Part shown: piece after piece, positions 10,401 to 15,357 of the stretch
How positions within the stretch are numbered: the first letter of the stretch is position 1
Layout: every line of letters starts with the position of its first letter
Notes under the pieces: model-generated
What the model was told of the DNA's origin: nothing
Database searches by the model: none
What the model saw: the letters and a program-made list of their open reading frames with translations, nothing else
Position numbers and translations under genes: made by a program
Assembly (NCBI GenBank): GCA_035628505.1
Contig: DASPJR010000092.1
Location: forward strand, 1 to 20,090
DNA from: DASPJR01 sp035628505
GTDB lineage: Bacteria > Planctomycetota > SZUA-567 > H5-PLA8
Length of the DNA stretch: 20,090 nucleotides
Direction of reading: 5' to 3'

Positions 10401-12009
10401 CACGCCGCTGACACTGCCAGGCGGCGTGGTCTACTCAGCTTACAACCAGACGATCGCAATCACAGGCGGCACAGGTACTGCGACGTTTGCCGTCACTACC
10501 GGAAGTCTGCCGACAGGAGTCAGTCTCAACAGCACAACCGGAGTACTGAACGGCAGTCCGTCGGCGACGGGCACATTTAACTTCACTATTACCGCGACCG
10601 ACAGTGCCACCGCCACAGGTCAGCAGGCGTACACCGTTATCATCACTGCTCCCACGATCGTACTGGCTCCGGCGACTTTGCCCGCGGGCGCGATCGGTTC
10701 CCCGCTGAATGCTCAGCTCAGTGCTACGGGCGGGCTCGCTCCGTATACGTTCTCGATCGCTTCGGGAGCATTGCCGGCTGGAGTGGCGCTGTCTCCTGCG
10801 GGCGTGCTCAGCGGTATTCCGACTGCCGGAGGAACCTTCAACGTTTCGATTACGGCTACGGATTCAAGTCTCGGAACCGGACCGTACAGCAGCACAAAGG
10901 CCTACTTACTAACAGTGGGCGCGCCGACGATCACGCTGGCTCCTGCGACGCTGCCGTTCACGAATACAGGCGCCGCTTACAGCCAGACATTGACGGCAAG
11001 CGGAGGAACTGCGCCGTACACCTTCGCGGTCACTGCCGGATCCCTGCCTGCCGGGCTCAGCTTGAGCGCCGCCGGTGTGATCAGCGGGTGGGCAACAGCT
11101 TCAGGGCTTGCGACGTTTACTGTTACAGCGACAGACTCAAGTTCAGGAAGTGGGCCGTTCACCGGAAGTGCTCAGATGAGCATCCTGGTGAATAGCGCTC
11201 CGGGCCTCGCCAGCGCGCCGACTGCGACGCCCAATCCGGCAATCACCAATCAACCGATTCAATTCAATGCATCGGCCACAGACGCCGATTCAGATCCCGT
11301 CACCTATCTGTGGGACTTCAAGGACGGCACCACCTCGACGCTGCAGAACCCTGTCCATAGTTACCAGGTGCCGGCGACTTACCTCGTCAGCCTGACTGTC
11401 GATGACGGGCGCGGCGGCAAAACGACGGCTGAAGTATCGGTCGAGGTTCGGACGGGCGCGCTGGCCGAGGGTGACGCAGACAACGACGGCTTTGCCGACG
11501 AAATCGAAGCCGCGCTGAACTCCGATCCATTCAACAGCAACTCTCGCCCGCTGAATCTGGCGTCACCAACGACTAGTCAGGCGATTACGAATACTATGAT
11601 GACAATCCGCCTGGACTTCACGCGGACCAACAACGATTACATCTTCCTCAGGGGCCGCATACCCTTCACAGCTGCGGCACCGGCCGGCACCTCTATGATC
11701 GTCGACATTGGCGGTGTTGTGAAGACGATTACTCTCGACTCAACCGGGCGCGCGCAGGAGGATGAAGTCAAGCGCGCCGTTCTGCAGATCCGCCGCACAG
11801 GCTCAAAGCGCAACTTCCTCCTGCTGCTCACCCGCGGCGCCTTCGCCACGGCACTGGTTGACGAGAAACTGACTGCGAGCCAAGTGAAGGGCGCTGAGCG
11901 CAAGGTAAATGTCACGATCATCCTTATGGGTGTGGTCTATAAGGCTACGGTCTCGCAGTCCTATTTTGCCGACTCCAAACACGGACGGACAACGACGCGG
12001 CGACCATAA
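1429..12009 (+). CDS. Giant secreted multi-domain surface protein: beta-helix, metalloprotease-like segment and tandem Ig-like repeats
   Basis: The product has 3526 residues, rich in Thr, Ala, Gly, Ser and Asn. Residues 1-32 are a Sec signal peptide (basic start, then VTLAIAAVLLLG). Next come: ~33-112 the first half of a DUF11-like domain (GGTINYTITVQNTSNPP); ~115-203 a cadherin-like domain (LNADGTFLYIPPVGFAGTDT); ~205-960 a right-handed beta-helix, opening with VWYVNNAGANGDGRSATPFN and full of ITNNQ/ITGCTF-type turns; ~1045-1200 a zinc-peptidase-like segment with HELGHQLGLKD (1152-1162) and a possible Met-turn GIMYG; ~1205-1265 the second half of a DUF11-like domain; ~1266-1356 a He_PIG domain; 1358-2988 seventeen 96-residue Ig-like repeats; ~2989-3258 three He_PIG domains; 3259-3341 a PKD domain (YLWDFKDG); 3349-3360 a calcium-binding DADNDGFADEIE motif; and a 155-residue unassigned C-terminus. 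No LPXTG, PEP-CTERM or T9SS tail is seen. It is probably an exported stalk-like adhesin; proteolytic activity is possible but unproven. Confidence 0.9.
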   Translation: MLKRSRLNPNVKPVTLAIAAVLLLGSVRMVAAGDVTVVKSGTPDPVNAGGTINYTITVQNTSNPPKTLTGVQLSDTLDAQLTLVNGSVHSSPVGFDDTFTTVGNTPLLVGPTNTLTSPGVFIQHSTDPKGVLGNDVTITDTSVVAAVTNATTTQNGTITLNADGTFLYIPPVGFAGTDTYVYTVRNSTDPTLSDTATLSINVQTPRVWYVNNAGANGDGRSATPFNTLAGAQTASGVNDVIYVFAGTGNYTGGITLKNNQLLIGAGVPLVVNTFTLAAAGSTPTIVNATAGGNGVTLGSGNTVRGFALGNCSASAIAGTSFGTLTISAVSINTTGQALNLSTGAFGASAAINGVTSSGGTNNILFNAVTGTIDLGSGALSGATNDSFKVTGGSATITYNGSIASGSAHSVNIGSITGGTITLGGTISETDTGILLTSNTNGTIKFTNTITANTGTNPAFTATGGGTVEATGANNTLVTTTATALNVANTTIGAGNLNFRSISSNGGSATGIILDTTGTSGSLIVNGDGADVSLGGNSSGGTIANKSGADFSFTTGCGIYLNNTMGVVLRRMTINGTNQNYGIRGTLVNGFTLEYSTVAGTNGTAASLPLPENAGEGSVYFGNVEGTGTSKNGLTGSATVNKCIFSGGRARNFSVINTAGSLNRLTITGCTFGLNQDFFDANQSLALEARQSGTVLNATVTTSTFQGSPGDLGNFTGQTATTMDVIFQGNTCSNTHAKNGIGGGGMTFATQGTMNFHVTGNTFRDADGSAITLQKAFAGTLLSGFFDNNTIGVAGVANSGSKSGNGIFCSYAGGGTASVTITNNQIHQIAGNCHIFADNTGGSYTANFTIQGNTLSTPGVGSFAGIAITNGAPFDPTSPPGDTVNVCAKIGGSTAAEKNTLNLSGGLGIVVGSSGQNGGHTFNLPGYGGGANEANIEAFLSANNAGSFTTDAYADAPATFAAFTGTGTGCPTPASLLFAQGETAAAMRECGCGSSPAAANTLTAAISTPAVANDVQTNDLSAGERAVEPSSIPQPVAQPAALGFVTTELTDAQLKPIVAAAIERWNKTGLSSEQLAAIRATTFDIQPLAGWYLGSSKSGTVTFSRSAAGKGWYISNDPYKDSDYSTPLSSTRLGAAPGELPFGHLDLLTAVMHELGHQLGLKDTYKQGTREGIMYGYLMLGERRLPAMGEAEGAIPNTAAHSPEYLFTPLSIGALPPGKTVTVKFAVTVTNTPPSPYTVANTGSVSGTNITGSPVSSNTVTTTIHVAPQNFPTQTPPSQGDVGFAYANYTFVADGNPAPTYALKAGSGPLPGGLTLDASGLLSGTPTTAGTFSNIIVCATNARGSIDSAPFTITIAPAMTIAPASLLAATAGTATNQTITVSNGTTPYTALTVTAFDAGTTGLTAAALTTNLGAGTVVLNGTPSAAGTATFTVNCTDTVGATLTKNYSLTVNAAITITPATLAGATAGTATNQTITIGNGTTPYTALTVTAFNASTTGLTAAALTPNQGAGTVALSGTPSAAGTATFDVNVTDTAGATATKSYSLTVNPALSISPVSLAAATAGTATNQTITVSNGTTPYTALNVTAFDGGSTGLTAAALTANAGAGTVALSGTPSAAGTATFTVDVTDTAGATASRNYSLTVNAAIAIAPASLAAATAGTATNQTITVSNGTTPYTALTVTSFDAGTTGLAAGALTPNAGTGTVALSGTPSASGTATFTVNVTDTAGAVASKNYSLTVNAAISFSPSALTGATAGTATNQTITVSNGTTPYTALTVTAFNAGTTGLTAAALTPNLGAGTVALSGTPSASGTATFDVNVTDTAGATATKSYTLTVNPVLSIAPASLATALAGSNTNQTITVSNGTTPYTSLTVTAFNGGTTGLTAAALTPNAGAGTVVLNGTPTASGTATFTVDVTDTAGATLSKNYSLTVISITITPSTLPQSTAGTAYSQTLTINNAVLPLNALTVNPFDAGSTGLTAAIFTPDLNAGTLAISGTPSAAGSATFTVNITDGNNDSVSQNFTLTVNPALSISPASLAAATAGTATNQTITVSDGTTPYTALTVTSFNAGTTGLAAGALTPNLGAGTVTLSGTPSAAGTATFTVNVTDTAGATASRNYSLTVNAALAIAPASLAAATAGTATNQTITVSNGTTPYTALTVTGFNAGTTGLAAGALTTNTGAGTVTLSGTPSASGTASFTVNVTDTAGATASQNYSLTVNPAISIAPASLAQATAGTATSQTITVSGGTTPYTAITIANFSAGTTGLTAGALSPNVGAGTVVLNGTATAAGTATFDVNVTDTAGATASKSYSLTVNPALSIAPASLAAATAGTATNQTITVSNGTTPYTALNVTAFDGGTTGLTAAALTPNVGAGTVALSGTPTAAGTATFTVDVTDTAGATASRNYSLTVNAALSIAPATLAAATAGTATNQTITVSNGTTPYTALTVTAFNAGTTGLAAAALTPNAGAGTVTLSGTPSASGTATFTVNVTDTAGATASQNYSLTVNPAISIAPASLAQATAGTATNQTITVSGGTVPYTVLTVVNFSAGTTGLPAAALTPNAGAGNVVLNGTATAAGTVAFDVNVTDTAGATATQSYSLTVNPALSIAPASLAQATAGTATNQTITVSNGTTPYTSLTVTNFSAGTTGLAAAALTPNLGAGTVALSGTPSASGTASFDINVTDTAGATLTKSYSLVVNPVLSIAPASLAAATAGSPTSQIITISNGTSPYTSLTVTNFTAGTTGLAAGALSADAQTGTVTLSGTATAAGTATFDVNVTDTAGATLSQSYSLTVNPALSIAPGTLAEATAGTATNQTITISDGTTPYTSVTVTGFNAGTTGLTAGALTTNAGAGTVTLSGTPGASGSASFTVNVTDTAGATLTQGYTLIVNAALSVTPAVLAEATSGTATSQTLTVNGGTLPYTAVNVSGFSAGTTGLTAADLTPDTGTGTVVLSGTPTAAGTAAFDVNVTDSAGATLTQNFTLTVNPPVTVTPLTLPGGVVYSAYNQTIAITGGTGTATFAVTTGSLPTGVSLNSTTGVLNGSPSATGTFNFTITATDSATATGQQAYTVIITAPTIVLAPATLPAGAIGSPLNAQLSATGGLAPYTFSIASGALPAGVALSPAGVLSGIPTAGGTFNVSITATDSSLGTGPYSSTKAYLLTVGAPTITLAPATLPFTNTGAAYSQTLTASGGTAPYTFAVTAGSLPAGLSLSAAGVISGWATASGLATFTVTATDSSSGSGPFTGSAQMSILVNSAPGLASAPTATPNPAITNQPIQFNASATDADSDPVTYLWDFKDGTTSTLQNPVHSYQVPATYLVSLTVDDGRGGKTTAEVSVEVRTGALAEGDADNDGFADEIEAALNSDPFNSNSRPLNLASPTTSQAITNTMMTIRLDFTRTNNDYIFLRGRIPFTAAAPAGTSMIVDIGGVVKTITLDSTGRAQEDEVKRAVLQIRRTGSKRNFLLLLTRGAFATALVDEKLTASQVKGAERKVNVTIILMGVVYKATVSQSYFADSKHGRTTTRRP
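5500..10392 (+). repeat. Seventeen tandem 288-bp repeats inside the giant gene
   Basis: The codon aligned with Asn of the TNQT motif recurs at 5551, 5839, 6127, 6415, 6703, 6991, 7276, 7564, 7852, 8140, 8428, 8716, 9004, 9292, 9580, 9868 and 10156. Every step is exactly 288 bases except one of 285 (unit 6 lacks one codon). Each 96-residue unit follows the pattern ISIAPASL, ATAGTATNQTITVSNGTTPY, FxAGTTGLTAAALTPN, GAGTVxLSGTPSA, GTATFTVNVTDTAGAT, NYSLTVNPA. It is an Ig/cadherin-like beta-sandwich related to He_PIG domains. Protein identity between units is high while many third codon positions differ, so the array is not a recent slippage product. It presumably forms a long rod that extends the N-terminal domains from the cell. 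Confidence 0.92.
10393..11202 (+). repeat. Three He_PIG-type Ig domains following the repeat array
   Basis: Three ~90-residue units each carry the He_PIG signature: a YxQT or LNAQL strand, GGxxPYTF, then a GxLPxGxSLxxxxGxxxGxP block. Examples are GSLPTGVSLNSTTGVLNGSP, GALPAGVALSPAGVLSGIP and GSLPAGLSLSAAGVISGWA. The first keeps the 288-base register of the preceding array (AAC at 10444), so the 17-unit array and these domains appear to share ancestry. A fourth He_PIG unit lies before the array at about 5224-5499. Confidence 0.8.
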
Positions 12010-12068
12010 GGGCTAGCGCTGCTTTCGCTTATGCGTCGCCGTGGAATGTGGAATCTAGTCGTGCCAAA

Positions 12069-12106
12069 AAGAAAGCCCTTCTACATCCTCGCCGAAGGGC
12101 TTTCTT
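12069..12106. terminator. Bidirectional rho-independent terminator
   Basis: A perfect 13-bp stem, AAGAAAGCCCTTC (12069-12081) and GAAGGGCTTTCTT (12094-12106), encloses a 12-base loop. The + strand continues TTTCTTATTAATTTT; read on the minus strand, the stem is followed by TTTCTTTTTGG. It lies 60 bases after the giant gene's stop and can end transcripts from both sides. Confidence 0.85.
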
Positions 12107-12140
12107 ATTAATTTTGCTCGGGGCGACCAGGACCATAAGG

Positions 12141-12347
12141 TCAATCAGTTTCCATTCGTACGTGAACGTTGGTCTTCATCTTACCCAGCGCGTTCTCGAC
12201 TTCGATGCGGCGTCCAGCGGTGTCGTACCTGTACCTCGTGCGGTTGTTGCTCGTCGTAGATTTAGTTGTCCAGCGTTTGATTGCATGAAGCCGCTCTGCA
12301 GCATCCTTTCGTACATCTGCTGCGGCATAATCGATATTGTTGGACTG
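12141..12347 (-). pseudogene. Remnant of an RHS/YD-repeat protein
   Basis: On the minus strand a 68-codon segment is open between TAA (12348-12350) and TGA (12141-12143), with no start codon in frame. It contains TRYRYDTAGRRIEVENALGK, which matches the YD-repeat consensus of RHS proteins (Y-x-Y-D-x-x-G-R-x-x-x-V-x-x-x-x-G). No upstream RHS core, DPxG boundary motif or toxin tip is present, so it looks like a decayed fragment. The rest of 12010-12420 contains only the terminator and no other gene I can support. Recognition rests on one repeat unit, so confidence is modest. Confidence 0.4.
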
Positions 12348-12420
12348 TTACAAACGTAAGGCGACCATAGTAGGTGTCGAGCCTTTCTGAAAATCGCGGT
12401 CGAACGAACTGATCCGCCGA

Positions 12421-14553
12421 TCAGGATTTCGGCGGCGGATCAAGCTCCAGCATTCCTGCCAGATCGACCATCAGTTTATTGGCCACCTCACCCATCTGCT
12501 CGCGTGAAAGCTCTTTGCTGACGGTAAAGGGCTCGCCATAGATTACCTTGATCTTTGAGAAGCGTGGAAACCAGGCGCCGCGCGGGAGTGCGGCGTGATT
12601 GCCCTTCAGCGCCACAGGCACCACTGTCGCGCCGGAGCGCTGCGCCAGGAAAAGCGCCCCACCCTGCGCCGGCTGGAGCTTGCCATCAGCTGAGACGCGG
12701 CCTTCGGGAAAAATGCCGATGACGGCATTCTGCTTAAGCGAGCGCATGCCAGCTTTGAGCGCAGCGGTTCCGCCCGTTTCATCGACGGGAATGCAGCGCA
12801 GAAAACGAAAGATCGGGTGGCCAAATGAACGGTAATAGCTCGAATACATGATCCACTGAACCATGCGTTCGTTGGCGCAGCCGAGCAGGATGGGATCGAT
12901 GAAGCTGGCGTGGTTGGCCGCTAGAATTACCGGCCCCGTCGCCGGAACTTTTTCGGCTCCGATCACCTCGACGCGGAACATTACCTTAAGGAGGAATCGC
13001 CCCAGCAACTTCAGCAAATAAAAACCGACGAGGTGCAGCTGGCCGGGCAGTTCCGTATCGGGCTTGCGTGCGTTGATGGCTACATCGATGACCCAGCTGA
13101 AAATGAAGGCTAGCGGCAGGCACATGAATAGTGCGCGCGGCATCCATAAGGCGATCTGCGCTTTCTGATCATCGCTGAGGCCGGTTGGCGCAATGTTCAG
13201 AGACTTGGCGAGCGATGGAGCGATCTGCGCCAGCATTCCGGCTTCGGTGATAAAAAGCATCGTAGCCAGGATCGTTGCGGCGAAAGCCATCGACTTGATA
13301 GCGAATACGCGTCCGCGGATCTTTTCATCCGCGATCGCCAGCACGTCGGCATCGACGCGTCCCAGCAGCATGCCGCCGCCAAGTCCCAATGAAAACATGA
13401 CCGGGTAAATCCAGTAGGGCGCATGCCCGTCGACGGGCTCGGAGCGGAACACGCCGTACATGCCGATGGCGAACAGCAGGATCGCCGGAGTGTACGTAAT
13501 GATGGGGCTGACACGCTGACAGATCTTCCCAACGCTGATCGCACCGCCAAACAGGCCGACTCCAGCCGCTCCAAGTCCGAGTCCAAAGAAGAGCGTGCGG
13601 TCGTCCGGTCCGAGCTGCAGTGCGGTTCTGGCATGGAAGAGGAGCAGTACATAGAACGCGGAAGCCACCGTCCAGAAAACCGTTTCGAAGAAAATCAGCC
13701 CGAGGATACTGAAGTGTTTGAGCGCATACACCAGGCCTTCCCAGAGGCCGGCCAGATACTCCTTCATTGACGGTTTCGGTGGAACGGCTTCCTTTGCATC
13801 GCCCCCCCGACGGTTTGCCGGCACCGCGACAGCATCCGGAAGTCTTGAGAAAAACAGCGTTGCAATGAGGTAGAGAGCCGACGAGACAAAGATCGTGATC
13901 GCCGGTCCCAGTACCGTACGGCGCGCCAGCACGCCCCCGATCATCGATCCAAGCAGGAGACTGATCAGGCCGGTCGTTGCCATTAAGCTTGCGCCCAACG
14001 AGCGATGTTCAAGCGGCGCGACATCGGGAATAGCTGCAGCACGCGCCGGAGCAAAGGGAACATTGATAACGTTGAGCAGCATTACGGCCGCAAGCGCTAC
14101 CGGCCACATATCAAAGAGCTGCTGCTGCAGGGCAGGATCCGGGTTATCTGGATCGAGCCGAACGACGCTCCAGAGCAGCGGCACAAGGAGAAGAACGGCG
14201 ATGCATTTAAGGCCTTTGATCCACGTGATCAGGCGGCGCCGGTCACAGGTATCAATGAGCGAACCGGAAAAGGAATAGAGAAACAATCCGGGAATCGTAG
14301 CGACAATCTGGACCTGAACGACCTTGTTCTCACTGGCGCTGCCGGCAAATATCAGGTTGGCCGCGGCAATCAGAGACATCTGGTAAATGCGGTCGCCGAG
14401 GGTGCCGGCCAGAGAGCCGGCGAACAGCTTATTGAAAGCGCTGTGCGAGAATATGCTTCCGCCGGGCGAAGATTCGGAATCTGTACTCAAACCTCCGCGC
14501 GTGGCAGTGGAAGCGTCCCCGGGCTGCGCCGGCGTCATTTGCGGATCATTCAT
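12421..14553 (-). CDS. MFS transporter fused to 1-acylglycerol-3-phosphate O-acyltransferase (LplT-Aas/PlsC-like)
   Basis: This 710-residue inner-membrane protein has two parts. Residues ~35-500 form a 12-segment MFS transporter; a hydrophilic central loop (SRLPDAVAVPANRRGGDAKE) separates the halves, and the cytoplasmic loop GSLIDTCDRRRLI follows segment 2. Residues ~525-705 form a PlsC acyltransferase with the catalytic NHASFIDP (H548-x4-D553), FPEGR (615-619) and VVPVALKGN blocks. In E. coli, LplT flips lysophospholipid inward and Aas re-acylates it; the fusion suggests the same coupling of import and re-acylation, but there is no acyl-ACP synthetase domain here. The ATG start is limited by an in-frame stop just upstream, and the ribosome binding site (GAGG, about 16 bases away) is poor. 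It follows the PilZ gene by 33 bases and is probably the last gene of that operon. Substrate is inferred. Confidence 0.88.
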   Translation of the reverse strand: MNDPQMTPAQPGDASTATRGGLSTDSESSPGGSIFSHSAFNKLFAGSLAGTLGDRIYQMSLIAAANLIFAGSASENKVVQVQIVATIPGLFLYSFSGSLIDTCDRRRLITWIKGLKCIAVLLLVPLLWSVVRLDPDNPDPALQQQLFDMWPVALAAVMLLNVINVPFAPARAAAIPDVAPLEHRSLGASLMATTGLISLLLGSMIGGVLARRTVLGPAITIFVSSALYLIATLFFSRLPDAVAVPANRRGGDAKEAVPPKPSMKEYLAGLWEGLVYALKHFSILGLIFFETVFWTVASAFYVLLLFHARTALQLGPDDRTLFFGLGLGAAGVGLFGGAISVGKICQRVSPIITYTPAILLFAIGMYGVFRSEPVDGHAPYWIYPVMFSLGLGGGMLLGRVDADVLAIADEKIRGRVFAIKSMAFAATILATMLFITEAGMLAQIAPSLAKSLNIAPTGLSDDQKAQIALWMPRALFMCLPLAFIFSWVIDVAINARKPDTELPGQLHLVGFYLLKLLGRFLLKVMFRVEVIGAEKVPATGPVILAANHASFIDPILLGCANERMVQWIMYSSYYRSFGHPIFRFLRCIPVDETGGTAALKAGMRSLKQNAVIGIFPEGRVSADGKLQPAQGGALFLAQRSGATVVPVALKGNHAALPRGAWFPRFSKIKVIYGEPFTVSKELSREQMGEVANKLMVDLAGMLELDPPPKS

Positions 14554-14586
14554 GCAGAGCGAGCGGTGACCTCAGCACAATAGCAC

Positions 14587-15324
14587 TCATTCGTCTTCGG
14601 TCGGCTCGATGACCTCAAGCGCGGCCTTCAGGCGGCTGCGCGCTTCATCGGAGAGATCGACAAAGCGGGCGCCCACCAGGTAGCGGTACGAGCCCTGTTT
14701 CAGAGCTTTCACGCTGGCGACTTCAAACGGGAAACCGCGTTCGTTTTCGTCCATGTCGCCCAGCAGCGAGCGCACGTCGATGCGGCCGCGGTCGCCGGGA
14801 TGATAGGTCTGGTTGGTCATGAAACCCACGCCGCCTTCGCTGATGTCGATCGTCTCGCATTCGGATATCAACGCGGCCTTGGCCTTGAGCGGCAGGCGGA
14901 AGTGCGCCCGCAGATTTTTAACCAGCCAGCGCTTGCCCGAACGGCATGTGTCGTAAGCATCGCGCAGCTTCTGCCAGCGCCGCCCGTCCGGCAGCGAGCC
15001 GGGCAGCAATTCGATCTGCTGATCGTTGGCGGCTTTAAGCACGCGGATGTCGATCTCGTCGTCGCTGACAATGGCGAAGACCGGAACGCGTTTAAGCCCC
15101 TTCTGGGCACGGAGGCTTTTCGCAACGGCGCGCGCCTCGGCGCTGAATCCGCACAGGACAACAACGCCGCCGCCCGGAGCACTGAGATGCTCAATTAATT
15201 CCGTCACAGATGCGGCGCTTTCGACATCCAGACTATGGCGCTCGGCGCGCCGGGCCGAAGCCAGATGTTCAGACGTGGGCTGATAGAGCACAACCTTGCC
15301 GGTGTCACGCTGCGCTGCAATCAT
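14587..15324 (-). CDS. PilZ-domain protein with degenerate receiver-like N-terminus
   Basis: The product has 245 residues and no signal peptide. The C-terminal domain (~135-240) is PilZ: the c-di-GMP-binding motif R-x3-R is R139-AHF-R143, followed by D160-I-S162-EG-G165 (D-x-S-x-x-G). This is an intact ligand signature, so binding of the second messenger is likely. Residues ~8-120 have the alternating strand/helix pattern of a response-regulator receiver (KVVLYQP, GGGVVVLCGF, VPVFAIVSDDE, QIELLPG). The acidic pocket, phosphoacceptor Asp and conserved Lys are absent, so it is a pseudo-receiver at best. An AGAGGA sequence sits just upstream of the ATG. It lies between a BMP-family protein gene and the MFS-PlsC gene, each gap 33 bases, which suggests an operon in which it may act as a c-di-GMP-controlled adaptor. 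Confidence 0.85.
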   Translation of the reverse strand: MIAAQRDTGKVVLYQPTSEHLASARRAERHSLDVESAASVTELIEHLSAPGGGVVVLCGFSAEARAVAKSLRAQKGLKRVPVFAIVSDDEIDIRVLKAANDQQIELLPGSLPDGRRWQKLRDAYDTCRSGKRWLVKNLRAHFRLPLKAKAALISECETIDISEGGVGFMTNQTYHPGDRGRIDVRSLLGDMDENERGFPFEVASVKALKQGSYRYLVGARFVDLSDEARSRLKAALEVIEPTEDE

Positions 15325-15357
15325 GTTAAATGGTGTCCTCTTGGCGGCTGCTGATGC

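Noticed and set aside
12048..12359. A 103-codon + strand reading frame in the gap after the giant gene
   Set aside because: It runs through the terminator hairpin, has no ribosome binding site or recognisable domain, and the opposite strand carries the RHS-like sequence.
14005..14583. A 192-codon + strand frame opposite the MFS domain
   Set aside because: It is fully antisense to a clear transporter coding sequence, is of mixed charged composition with no domain, and has no supporting start signal.
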